Source: Prevotella sp. UBA4330 (lineage in GTDB: Bacteria; Bacteroidota; Bacteroidia; Bacteroidales; Bacteroidaceae). From it: a stretch of 64,000 nt of DNA. The translations under genes were made by a program, and so were the position numbers. How positions within the stretch are numbered: the stretch's first letter is position 1; every line of letters starts with the position of its first letter. The DNA is taken from contig DGTS01000015.1 in the NCBI GenBank assembly GCA_002394385.1, positions 14,071-78,070 on the forward strand, written 5' to 3'. The notes beneath the pieces were generated by a model that did no database searches, was not told the origin of the DNA, and worked only from the letters and a program-made list of their open reading frames with translations. Positions 23,176 through 31,595 of this stretch are shown here, piece after piece.

Positions 23176-24642
23176 TTATTCCACTACGATTGGCTTATAC
23201 TTCGGAACGAGAGCCTTCATGATGCACCAGCCGATGAGATAAGCCACGGCGCAGATGCAGAACACCACCATATAGGCAGCGGGCTTGCCGTCGAAGCCAA
23301 AGAACTGGAACGCTCCCTGCGGGTCGGTGGCGAGACTGTGCTTAGCAGCCCAGTCGAAGAAGTTACCCGAACCGAGGTTGATGAGGTAAGAGCCAATACC
23401 TCCCGCCATAGCACCGATACCCGTGATGGTAGCGATTGTGCTCTTGGGGAACATGTCACCGATGGTAGAGAAGAGGTTAGCCGACCATGCCTGGTGTCCA
23501 GCACCGAGCAGACCGATGATTATTGCAGGCCACCATGCGCTGTATGCGCCCATAGGCTGTGCCAGCAGACCGAGCAACGGGAAGCAGGCGAAGATGAGCA
23601 TTGCACGCATACGTCCCTGATAAGGATTCATTCCCTTCTTCTCAACAAAGTATGTGGGGAGATAACCGCCACCGATGCTGAGCAGTGTCACGATTGCATA
23701 GAGTGTGAAGATAAGGAGAATACCCATCGTTGAGTCACTGGTATAGCCGAACTGGTCGGAGAAGTATGCCGGTGCCCAGAAGAGGAAGAACCACCACACG
23801 CCGTCGGTGAGCAACTTACCCACAATGAACGACCATGTCTGCTTGTATGTGAAGCACTTCCAGAAAGAGATGGTCTTCTCTTCCTTTGCCTCCTGCTTGT
23901 CCTGAACCTCGGCGATGTCGGTGTCCTGTTCGATATAGTTCAACTCCGCCTGGTTGACATGCTTGCTCTTGTGAGGCTTCTCATAGAGCCACATCCAGAG
24001 GCCCATCCACACGAAGCCGAGCACACCGATGATGACGAATGCCATCTCCCAGCCCCACGCGCGGGCAAGAAGAGGAATGGTGGCAGGTGCTGCCAACGCT
24101 CCCACTGACGCTCCGCTATTGAATATAGAGGTTGAGAAGGCGCGGTCTTTCTTCGGGAAATACTCTGCAGTCACCTTGATGGCTGCGGGGAAGTTGCCCG
24201 CCTCACCCAGTGCCAACACCATGCGGCAACTGAGGAAGAGATACATCGAGATGGTTGCAAGAGCCACTGCTGCATCGCCGGTGAGTTGTCCCAACTCTGC
24301 GATGGAATGATAGCCCTCCATCTTCATTGCCACCCAGCCGCAGCCGGCATGCAGACAGGCACCCAGCGACCATACGAAGATGGCGATGAGATAGCCCTTC
24401 TTGGTGCCCATCCAGTCGATGAACTTACCTGCGAAGAGGTTTGCCACAGCATAGAAGATTGAGAAATAGGCCGTTATTGTTCCATAATTGGCATCGGTCC
24501 AGTGGAATTCCGGCGCGATGAAGTCTTTCCATGTAAGTGAAAGAACCTGACGGTCCATGTAATTGATTGTTGTTGCAAGAAAGAGCAACAAACAGATAAT
24601 CCAACGGAAATTGGACATTTTAGAGGTTTGTACAGGTGTCAT
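23176..24642 (-). CDS. MFS transporter, hexuronate (ExuT-like) type
   Basis: This 488-residue inner-membrane protein has about 12 transmembrane segments and belongs to the anion:cation symporter branch of the major facilitator superfamily. The N-terminal segment (TINYMDRQVLSLTWKDF) and DWMGTKKGYLIAIFVWSLG match the ExuT/hexuronate subgroup. A charged cytoplasmic loop (about residues 230-265) separates the two halves. Members import galacturonate or glucuronate with protons, which would fit breakdown of pectin or glucuronoxylan. No uronate catabolic gene is in the window, so the substrate is inferred from the family. The upstream gap (24643-24773) should hold its promoter. Confidence 0.85.
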   Translation of the reverse strand: MTPVQTSKMSNFRWIICLLLFLATTINYMDRQVLSLTWKDFIAPEFHWTDANYGTITAYFSIFYAVANLFAGKFIDWMGTKKGYLIAIFVWSLGACLHAGCGWVAMKMEGYHSIAELGQLTGDAAVALATISMYLFLSCRMVLALGEAGNFPAAIKVTAEYFPKKDRAFSTSIFNSGASVGALAAPATIPLLARAWGWEMAFVIIGVLGFVWMGLWMWLYEKPHKSKHVNQAELNYIEQDTDIAEVQDKQEAKEEKTISFWKCFTYKQTWSFIVGKLLTDGVWWFFLFWAPAYFSDQFGYTSDSTMGILLIFTLYAIVTLLSIGGGYLPTYFVEKKGMNPYQGRMRAMLIFACFPLLGLLAQPMGAYSAWWPAIIIGLLGAGHQAWSANLFSTIGDMFPKSTIATITGIGAMAGGIGSYLINLGSGNFFDWAAKHSLATDPQGAFQFFGFDGKPAAYMVVFCICAVAYLIGWCIMKALVPKYKPIVVE

Positions 24643-24773
24643 TTTGTTTTTGATTTGTTTAGTGATTTAGATTTTGAGGGCAAAGTTACGAAAAGTCGGG
24701 AGCATAACAAAAGAATTGTTTCCTTTTTTTAGCAATGACAAAGTCACTTCGCTGATATTTTCAGCAAAGTTAC

Positions 24774-24814
24774 AAAAAATATCGGTAACTCATATATTGC
24801 TACCGATATTTTTT
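24774..24814. terminator. Terminator downstream of murF-alr
   Basis: A perfect 14-bp stem (AAAAAATATCGGTA and its complement) encloses a 13-base loop and carries A/T runs on both sides. It follows the stop of the murF-alr gene on the minus strand. Confidence 0.8.
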
Positions 24815-24840
24815 CCGAAAACGTTAACGGAAGAGGGAGT

Positions 24841-27228
24841 TTAGTCCTGGAAATAAACTCGCTTGACGCGGTTGCTGATGCCTGTCAGTATCTCATAGGG
24901 GATGGTGTCGATGGCATCGCTGAGCACCGTGACGGGCAGATGGTCGCCGAAAATCTCGACGGTGTCGCCCTCGCGGCAGTCGATGTCCGTCACATCGATC
25001 ATCGCCACGTCCATGCAGATGTTGCCGACATACGGAGCGGGCTTGCCATTGACAAGACAATAGCACTTGCCGCGACCCAGATGGCGGTTCAGTCCGTCGG
25101 CATATCCTATAGGGATGGCGGCAATCACGCTGTCGCGGGTGAGCACTCCGCGGCGGCTGTAGCCCACGGTCTCTTCTTTCGGAACGTTGCGCAACTGAAG
25201 TATTGTGGTCTTCAGTGTGCACACGTTGTGCAGTATGCGGTTGTCGCGACTGTCAACACCATACAGTCCCAAGCCCAGACGGCACATGTCGAGTTGGCGT
25301 TCGGGGAAATGTTCTATGCCAGCCGAATTGTCTATATGTCGCAGTATCTTGTGCGGGAAGGCTGCCTGCAACTGACTGCTTGCCTCGTCGAAGAGGCGGA
25401 ACTGCATGGCAGAGAAGTTGTCGAAGTCGTCGCTGTCCGACCCTACGAAATGACTGAACACCGAGCGTGGTGTCAGCGCCTTCTGGTGTTGCAGGCGGTC
25501 GATGAGCCGCGGCATGTCCTCCTTGGGGTTGAATCCCAGTCGGTGCATGCCCGTGTCGAGTTTTATATGCACGGGATAGCCCGTGATTCCCTCCTTGCGA
25601 GCGGCACGGATGAGCGCTTCGAGCAGTCGGAACGAATACACCTCAGGCTCCAGTTCGTAGTCGAACATCGTCTTGAACGACGTCATTTCGGGGTTCATTA
25701 TCATGATGTTCGACGTGATGCCAGCCTTGCGCAGCGTGACACCCTCGTCGGCAACAGCCACAGCGAGGTAATCGACGCGGTGGTCTTGCAGTGTCTTGGC
25801 TATCTCAACGGCACCGCTGCCATACCCGTCGGCCTTTATCATGCACACCATCTTGGTCTCGGGTCGCAGGAACGAACGGTAGAAGTTCAGGTTATCCACC
25901 ACAGCATTCAGGTTCACCTCGAGTATCGTCTCGTGCACTTTCTGCTCTAAGAGTTCGGTGATATGGTCGAAGCCGAACTTTCTCGCGCCCTTCACGAGTA
26001 TTATCTCGTCGTGCAGGTTCTCGAAAACCTCACTATCCACAAACTCGGAAGTGGTATTGAAGAAATGCTTTTCGGCAATGTCGATGGTGTCTTTCTGGGA
26101 GCATATCTCTTCGCCGATGCCTATCAGTTTTTTCACACCACGCTCCTTGGCGAGTGTTGACACCTCTTTATATAATGTCTCTGCCGACATTCCGCTCTGA
26201 TAGATGTCGCTCAGGATGAGCGTCTCCGAGAGTTGTGCTCCGTGGCTGGTGTCCTGTCGTCGCTGCATGAAGTCGAGCGCTATGTCGAGCGAGTTGATGT
26301 CTGAGTTGTATGAGTCGTTTATCAGTATGCACCCGTGTTGTCCCTGCTTCACCTCAAGTCGCATGGCCACTGGTTCGAGATGTCGCATGCCGTCGGCTAT
26401 CTCCTCGTCGCTCAGTCCTAAGTAACGGGCGACGGCAGCACATGCTCCGGCATTCTCCTTCGACGCACGGTCGATGAAAGGCATCTCGCCCTCGTAGGGG
26501 CGGAAGGGCACCGTCTGGCATTTCAGCATGCTGATATTCGCCTTGATGACAGGGTCGTCGGCGTTATAGAACACCACCTTGGCGTCGTGGAACAGCCTCA
26601 TCTTCTCGCGACATTTCTCGTCGAGCGACGAGAAGTTCTCCTGATGTGCCTGTCCTATATTTGTTATTACGCCTATCGTAGGCTGTATGATGCCACTCAG
26701 GGCAGCCATCTCTCCAGGCATGCTTATGCCCGCCTCGAAGACTCCTATCTCCGTGCGCTCGTCAAGGAGCCACACCGACAGGGGCACACCTATCTGCGAG
26801 TTGTACGAGCGCGGGCTACGTGTCACCACGCGGGTGGGCATCAGCAGTTGGTAGAGCCACTCCTTCACGATGGTCTTTCCGTTGCTTCCGGTGATGCCGA
26901 TGACGGGGATGTCGAACTCGTCGCGATGTCTCTCGGCGAGTCGTTGCAATGCCTTCAGCGTTGAGGGCACCATGAGGAAATTGGCATCGGGATAAGTCTC
27001 TCGGTAGCCGTCGGGCAGTTTCTCTATCACGAAGTTGCGCACTCCGCTGCGATAAAGGTCGTCAATATACTTATGTCCGTCGTTTCTTTCTGTCTTGATG
27101 GCGAAGAAGAGCGTTGCCTCGGGGAAACAAAGACTGCGACTGTCGGTGAGCAGCCACCCGATGTTTGCATCAGCCTCTCCATATCTGCGTGCTCCTATCA
27201 GAGTCGTTACTTTTACTATCGAATACAT
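24841..27228 (-). CDS. murF-alr: MurF-alanine racemase fusion
   Basis: This is a 795-residue bifunctional cytoplasmic enzyme. The N-terminal half (about 1-425) is MurF, the ATP-dependent ligase that adds D-Ala-D-Ala to the UDP-muramoyl tripeptide. The P-loop is GITGSNGKTIVKEW near residue 110, with further motifs ITNIGQAHQENF and INDSYNSDINSL. The C-terminal half (about 435-795) is a PLP-dependent alanine racemase with the PLP lysine in MIKADGYGSGA, the conserved GYSRRGV and VGNICMDVAMIDV. The fusion is characteristic of Bacteroidetes and links supply of D-alanine to its use. A terminator follows. The GSCFA gene lies 20 bp upstream on the same strand. Confidence 0.96.
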   Translation of the reverse strand: MYSIVKVTTLIGARRYGEADANIGWLLTDSRSLCFPEATLFFAIKTERNDGHKYIDDLYRSGVRNFVIEKLPDGYRETYPDANFLMVPSTLKALQRLAERHRDEFDIPVIGITGSNGKTIVKEWLYQLLMPTRVVTRSPRSYNSQIGVPLSVWLLDERTEIGVFEAGISMPGEMAALSGIIQPTIGVITNIGQAHQENFSSLDEKCREKMRLFHDAKVVFYNADDPVIKANISMLKCQTVPFRPYEGEMPFIDRASKENAGACAAVARYLGLSDEEIADGMRHLEPVAMRLEVKQGQHGCILINDSYNSDINSLDIALDFMQRRQDTSHGAQLSETLILSDIYQSGMSAETLYKEVSTLAKERGVKKLIGIGEEICSQKDTIDIAEKHFFNTTSEFVDSEVFENLHDEIILVKGARKFGFDHITELLEQKVHETILEVNLNAVVDNLNFYRSFLRPETKMVCMIKADGYGSGAVEIAKTLQDHRVDYLAVAVADEGVTLRKAGITSNIMIMNPEMTSFKTMFDYELEPEVYSFRLLEALIRAARKEGITGYPVHIKLDTGMHRLGFNPKEDMPRLIDRLQHQKALTPRSVFSHFVGSDSDDFDNFSAMQFRLFDEASSQLQAAFPHKILRHIDNSAGIEHFPERQLDMCRLGLGLYGVDSRDNRILHNVCTLKTTILQLRNVPKEETVGYSRRGVLTRDSVIAAIPIGYADGLNRHLGRGKCYCLVNGKPAPYVGNICMDVAMIDVTDIDCREGDTVEIFGDHLPVTVLSDAIDTIPYEILTGISNRVKRVYFQD

Positions 27229-27248
27229 TGTTCTTGAAACCTACAATA

Positions 27249-28085
27249 TTAAAGTGCTGCAAAATTAGGATATTTTTTTGATAACGCCACTATCTTTTCT
27301 CGTGTTTTTTGCATAAAAAGTCGATATTCCTCGCTATCGGCATTGAAAGGACGGTGACCTAACGCCTCTTTCAGCGGCCGCCATTCATCGAGATAACGCT
27401 TGGCGCCGTCGGTGAAATAGGTGTCAACAAGGCGTTCCCAGATATATTCCACCGCCTGACGGGAGGGGTGAATCATGTCCTCGGCATAGAAACGGTAGTC
27501 GCGCAGTTCGTCGTTCACAATCTCGTAGGCGGGGAAATAACTCAGCATGCCACGCTCAGCGTTCTGAGCCAGCACCTTATCCACCGCCAACAGCAGCGTT
27601 GCCTTAGACAACTGACTCTCGTGATAGCCGTACTTGCGATAGCGGATGGGGCTCACGGTGAAAACGATGTGTGTCTCGGCATCTCGTGCCGTCAGCGCAT
27701 CCACCGAGCGCTGCAGCCACTGGGCACACTCATCAACCGTCATAGCACGCTCCTCGAACAGCCGTTGCGGCCGTTTCTGACAGTTGTCCACCACCTCGCC
27801 CGTCTCCTTTAATATATATATGTGGTTGGTGCCAAGGGTTATGAACACCCATTCCGTCTTCTCTCCGGCGTCGCCGTTCGCCAGCACCTTCTCCACCGTG
27901 TGCCACACGCTCACGGGGTTATACATAGTGCCGAAGGGGTTCACCATCACCGGAAACCGCTCTTCCTCGAAGCGCTTGCCAATGCTGTCGGCAAAGCAAC
28001 TGCCCACGAACAGCATCCTCGCACAGGGCGCTATCTGACTTGCCGAACGCTCGATGTCTATCTTTGTCCTGAATTCCATATTCAT
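27249..28085 (-). CDS. GSCFA-domain protein
   Basis: This 278-residue protein belongs to the GSCFA family, named for the motif GSCFA seen here in RMLFVGSCFADSIGKRF. Other features are NPFGTMYNPVSV, the ITLGTNHIYILKETG segment and the C-terminal DMIHPSRQAVEYIWERL. The pattern of an N-terminal GS motif and a C-terminal D-x-x-H suggests an SGNH-like hydrolase fold; that reading is inference and the family's activity is not established. The gene lies between the Nudix gene and murF-alr on one strand with gaps of about 20 bp, so the three may form one operon. An alternative start is the second ATG, two codons downstream. Confidence 0.85.
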   Translation of the reverse strand: MNMEFRTKIDIERSASQIAPCARMLFVGSCFADSIGKRFEEERFPVMVNPFGTMYNPVSVWHTVEKVLANGDAGEKTEWVFITLGTNHIYILKETGEVVDNCQKRPQRLFEERAMTVDECAQWLQRSVDALTARDAETHIVFTVSPIRYRKYGYHESQLSKATLLLAVDKVLAQNAERGMLSYFPAYEIVNDELRDYRFYAEDMIHPSRQAVEYIWERLVDTYFTDGAKRYLDEWRPLKEALGHRPFNADSEEYRLFMQKTREKIVALSKKYPNFAAL

Positions 28086-28106
28086 TATTTGGAGATGGCA
28101 AGAAAT

Positions 28107-28568
28107 TTAGTGATAGAACACATTGGCATTGGGGGCTTCGGTCTTGAATGCCAGACGCTTGGCGGCGGCCAGAATCTCTGCATGGTCGAAGGCAAGGGCA
28201 GGCAGTTTGGTCAGGGGGAACCACTTGGCTCGCCTTGCATCGTCCTGTCCAACCGCTTTCACCGCCTTGCCTATAACGGCGTAGAACGCCACCGTAATCA
28301 CCCTGCCACGCGGGTCACGGTCGACCTTGCTGAAAGCGCCTATCTGCTCCACCTTCGTCAGTTCTATTCCGGTTTCCTCCTTGAGTTCTCTGACGGCAGC
28401 CTCTTCGGCCGTCTCGTCCATATTCATGAACCCTCCGGGAATGGCCCACATCCCCTTGCACGGCTCGTCGCCGCGCTCTATGAGCAACACTTTCACCTGG
28501 TCTTTCACCTGCGCGAACACCACGCAATCGGCAGTCACGGCAGGCCGTGGGTATTTGTATGTAAACAT
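28107..28568 (-). CDS. Nudix hydrolase
   Basis: This 153-residue Nudix enzyme hydrolyses a nucleoside diphosphate linked to another moiety. The Nudix box (GX5EX7REUXEEXGU) is complete and runs from GGFMNMDETAEE through AAVRELKEETGI. The start at 28568 (MFTYKYPRP) is chosen because a minus-strand TATCTTTG promoter box lies at 28590-28597, only about 20 bases upstream. A longer in-frame start at 28682 would precede that promoter. The exact substrate cannot be read from the sequence. Proteins of this subgroup include ADP-ribose and pyrimidine-triphosphate hydrolases. Confidence 0.9.
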   Translation of the reverse strand: MFTYKYPRPAVTADCVVFAQVKDQVKVLLIERGDEPCKGMWAIPGGFMNMDETAEEAAVRELKEETGIELTKVEQIGAFSKVDRDPRGRVITVAFYAVIGKAVKAVGQDDARRAKWFPLTKLPALAFDHAEILAAAKRLAFKTEAPNANVFYH

Positions 28569-28589
28569 AATCTGTTGTTTTTCTCGTTG

Positions 28590-28597
28590 CAAAGATA
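28590..28597 (-). promoter_or_regulatory. Promoter -7 element of the Nudix gene
   Basis: The minus strand reads TATCTTTG about 22 bp before the ATG at 28568. Its position decides the short start of the Nudix gene. Confidence 0.6.
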
Positions 28598-28608
28598 AGA
28601 AAAAGATT

Positions 28609-28746
28609 TCATTGTTTCTGCAATAAATATGATTTTTGTTTCGACAAATTAAGTAGAGCCTTAAGGGTGCCGCATTGGCCACAAAATCTATTCGCCCCCA
28701 GATTGTCCCCGCTGTCCAGCGAGGTATTCCGCACCTTTTGCGTCAT
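28609..28746 (-). CDS. Possible 45-residue small protein with its own promoter
   Basis: This frame begins MTQKVRNTSLDSG at 28746 and ends at 28609. It contains a CxxC-like pair (FCGQCGTL) and a basic tail (LSKQKSYLLQKQ). A full promoter (TTTG at 28791-28794, 20 bp, TATCTTTG at 28763-28770, minus strand) precedes it. A longer version of the frame starts at 28839 but would span this promoter. It may be a real small protein, a leader peptide, or the start of a leader transcript running toward the Nudix gene. I do not recognise it. Confidence 0.35.
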   Translation of the reverse strand: MTQKVRNTSLDSGDNLGANRFCGQCGTLKALLNLSKQKSYLLQKQ

Positions 28747-28762
28747 CCCGACGTTTGTATTG

Positions 28763-28794
28763 CAAAGATACAAAATAAACAGCAAAGTGCCAAA
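28763..28794 (-). promoter_or_regulatory. Strong promoter upstream of the 45-residue frame
   Basis: On the minus strand TTTG, a 20-bp spacer and TATCTTTG give a good match to the Bacteroidetes promoter, followed by CAATACAAACG. It points leftward toward 28746. Confidence 0.65.
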
Positions 28795-28959
28795 AAACAG
28801 CCATCCGCAACTTGTAAAAAATCCGTTAAGAAACCACAATATAATTGTTAAATGTTTTTAATTCCCCTGTAACTCCCATGTTGTTAGAGAGTTAGCAAGA
28901 ATCAGAGGATGAAGCACATTATTTAGTAAAACGTGCAATTCGGCAGAATGGCACACAAT

Positions 28960-29116
28960 GTGTTGCAGTGTTGCAGTGTTACAGTTCCAAAAACAATAGT
29001 ACGAAAATCTAAAGTAATACCTATATTTATATATATTATAATATATATAAATATAGAAGATATTTTTGGCTTGGAATACCCTTCTCGAGAACTGTAACAC
29101 CGTAACAGCGTAACAC
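28960..29116. repeat. Nested inverted repeat with central 36-bp palindrome
   Basis: The outer arms (28960-28987 and 29089-29116) are 28-bp inverted copies built from degenerate octamers such as GTGTTGCA and GTGTTACA. Inside lies a perfect 36-bp AT-only-type palindrome at 29021-29056 (CTATATTTATATATATTA and its complement). The structure is about 157 bp long and noncoding. Confidence 0.8.
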
Positions 29117-29672
29117 TCCGCCTCGCAATTTTCACGAAACTACGATACATAATCGCGCAATGTGCTGGTATCGTGTGAGTTACCATAAATTTAATTTTTT
29201 TTAAGAGTTTAAGGGCAGTTTCTTGGTGGATTTTCGCCAGTTTCAGCCATGCGAAATTTGGAGAAATGAAAATTATTTTGTAACTATGTAACAGCAAAAT
29301 CTTCGGCCCACCACTCACCCTTCATCACTCCGCTCGGCTTTCCTGCGTCCCTTCGGTAGCAAGCGCCATCCTTCGGGATGTAGAGCGGCCGCTTCACCAA
29401 ACGATGCAGATGAAAGAACGTTCCACGCTCAACCGCCCCCTCAAACATATACCATTCGCCGCCCAATGGTACACATACGGCACCATGAGAGGTGCATCAA
29501 TCGCCCGACAGGCGAAGAAGCGTTCATTGACATGCGAGGAAATATACGATGCCGCTATTCGGCATTGTTTACAGTTTTCCATAAACTTTGCCGTCAAAAT
29601 GGCGAACTTCCTGCTCTGAGCAAGCGAAACATGTTCGAATTCTGCGTCTCGGCAAAAAAAAGAAAGAATTTC
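29117..29672. other. Gene-free region upstream of typA
   Basis: Several short frames cross this stretch on both strands but none shows a recognisable domain, a promoter in the right place or a convincing start. A moderately GC-rich block at about 29300-29560 could be a decayed gene or a repeat remnant. I do not claim a gene here. Confidence 0.4.
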
Positions 29673-29673
29673 T

Positions 29674-29704
29674 TTTGTTATGCTCTCGACTTTCCGTAAC
29701 TTTG
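29674..29704 (+). promoter_or_regulatory. Promoter of typA
   Basis: TTTG at 29674-29677, a 19-bp spacer and TAACTTTG at 29697-29704 match the Bacteroidetes promoter. The start codon of typA is 28 bp downstream. Confidence 0.75.
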
Positions 29705-29731
29705 CACCCGATTTAAAAGAGAAAGAGAAGA

Positions 29732-31537
29732 ATGCAAGACATTAGGAACATTGCGATTATCGCTCACGTTGACCACGGAAAGACAACACTCGTAGATAAA
29801 ATGATGCTCGCCGGCCACCTGTTCCGCGAAGGACAGAACCTAAGCGACCAAGTGCTTGACAGCAACGACCTGGAACGCGAGCGAGGGATAACAATTCTGT
29901 CGAAAAACGTTTCAATAAACTACAAAGGCGTTAAGATTAACATCATCGACACTCCGGGACACTCAGACTTCGGAGGTGAGGTGGAGCGCGTGCTCAATAT
30001 GGCCGACGGCTGCCTGCTGCTCGTAGATGCCTTCGAGGGTCCGATGCCGCAGACACGTTTCGTGCTGCAGAAGGCATTGCAGATAGGACTGAAACCGATA
30101 GTCGTTGTGAACAAGGTGGACAAGCCGAACTGCCGTCCTGAGGAGGTATATGAGATGGTGTTCGACCTGATGTTCTCGCTCGATGCCACCGAAGACCAAC
30201 TCGACTTCCCCGTAGTTTATGGCTCGGCGAAGAACGGATGGATGGGCGAAGACTACTCGAAGCCTACCGAGGACATCACTTATCTGCTGGACAAAATCAT
30301 CGAGGTGATACCAGGACCGGAGCGACTGGAGGGCACACCGCAGATGCTCATCACGAGTCTCGACTACTCGTCATATACAGGACGCATAGCCGTGGGACGC
30401 GTTCATCGCGGAACTCTGCGCAGCGGAATGAACATCAGCATTGCTCATCGCGACGGAACGATAGAGAAGACAAAGATAAAGGAACTGCACACCTTCGAGG
30501 GAATGGGACACGTGAAGACCGACGAGGTAAGTTCGGGCGACATATGTGCCGTGATAGGACTGGAGCACTTCGAGATTGGCGACACCATCTGCGACTTCGA
30601 GAACCCCGAGGCGCTGCCGCCAATAGCCATCGACGAGCCTACAATGTCGATGCTCTTTACCATCAACGACTCGCCGTTCTTCGGCAAGGAAGGCAAATAC
30701 TGCACATCAAGACATATCAACGACCGTCTGCAGAAAGAACTGGAGAAGAACCTCGCACTGAGGGTTGAGCCGTTTGAAGACTCCACCGACTCGTGGATTG
30801 TCAGCGGTCGCGGTGTGCTGCACCTGTCTGTCCTCATCGAGACAATGCGCCGCGAGGGCTATGAACTGGAAGTGGGACAGCCACAAGTAATTTACAAAGA
30901 GATTGACGGCGTTCGCTGCGAGCCTATCGAGGAACTGACCATCAACGTGCCCGAGGAGTTCGCCTCGAAGATGATTGACATGGTGACAAAGCGCAAGGGC
31001 GAGATGACCTCGATGGAAAGTCAGGCCGAGCGCGTGAACATCGAGTTCGACATACCCTCACGAGGCATCATAGGTCTGCGCACCAACGTGCTCACCGCAA
31101 GTCAGGGAGAGGCGATAATGGCTCACCGATACAAGGAATACCAGCCATACAAGGGCGACATCACGCGCCGCATCAACGGCTCGATGATTGCTATGGAGAC
31201 AGGAACGGCAGTGGCTTACTCGATAGACAAACTGCAAGACCGCGGCAAGTTCTTCATCGACCCAGGCGAGGAGGTGTATGCCGGACAGGTGGTTGGCGAG
31301 CATGTTCACGACAACGACCTCGTCATCAACGTAACAAAGACGAAGCAACTCACCAACGTGCGTGCCTCGGGAAGTGACGAGAAGGCGCGCGTGATACCAA
31401 AGACGGTGATGAGCCTTGAGGAATGTCTGGAGTACATCAAGGAAGACGAATATGTCGAGGTGACACCAAAGTCGATGCGCATGCGCAAGATTATCCTCGA
31501 CCACGACCAGAGAAAGAAAGCGATGAAAGACGCTTAA
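29732..31537 (+). CDS. typA: Translational GTPase TypA/BipA
   Basis: This 601-residue ribosome-binding GTPase of the EF-G superfamily acts in ribosome assembly and stress adaptation. G-domain motifs are clear: AHVDHGKTTLVDKM (P-loop), RERGITI (switch I), DTPGHSDFGGEVE and NKVDKPN. Domain II, the EF-G-like domain and the TypA-specific C-terminal domain follow (FIDPGEEVYAGQVVGEH near the C-terminus). Length is typical for the family. It has its own promoter and terminator and appears monocistronic. Confidence 0.98.
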   Translation: MQDIRNIAIIAHVDHGKTTLVDKMMLAGHLFREGQNLSDQVLDSNDLERERGITILSKNVSINYKGVKINIIDTPGHSDFGGEVERVLNMADGCLLLVDAFEGPMPQTRFVLQKALQIGLKPIVVVNKVDKPNCRPEEVYEMVFDLMFSLDATEDQLDFPVVYGSAKNGWMGEDYSKPTEDITYLLDKIIEVIPGPERLEGTPQMLITSLDYSSYTGRIAVGRVHRGTLRSGMNISIAHRDGTIEKTKIKELHTFEGMGHVKTDEVSSGDICAVIGLEHFEIGDTICDFENPEALPPIAIDEPTMSMLFTINDSPFFGKEGKYCTSRHINDRLQKELEKNLALRVEPFEDSTDSWIVSGRGVLHLSVLIETMRREGYELEVGQPQVIYKEIDGVRCEPIEELTINVPEEFASKMIDMVTKRKGEMTSMESQAERVNIEFDIPSRGIIGLRTNVLTASQGEAIMAHRYKEYQPYKGDITRRINGSMIAMETGTAVAYSIDKLQDRGKFFIDPGEEVYAGQVVGEHVHDNDLVINVTKTKQLTNVRASGSDEKARVIPKTVMSLEECLEYIKEDEYVEVTPKSMRMRKIILDHDQRKKAMKDA

Positions 31538-31551
31538 TCAAGATAAATGAT

Positions 31552-31587
31552 AATCCCCGGGAGCCCTGAAGCACTCGGGGATTTTTG
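31552..31587 (+). terminator. Terminator of typA
   Basis: AATCCCCG (31552-31559) pairs with CGGGGATT (31576-31583) and is followed by a T-run. It lies 14 bp after the typA stop and just before the MATE gene. Confidence 0.85.
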
Positions 31588-31595
31588 GAAGTGAC

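Noticed and set aside
24643..24773. LacI-type operator upstream of the hexuronate transporter
   Set aside because: An AACGTTAACG-like sequence lies beyond the terminator at about 24818, on the wrong side for the promoter, and is a weak match.
28923..29619. Several short frames between the Nudix gene and typA
   Set aside because: They cross the palindromic repeat or overlap each other on both strands, and none has a domain, promoter or plausible start.
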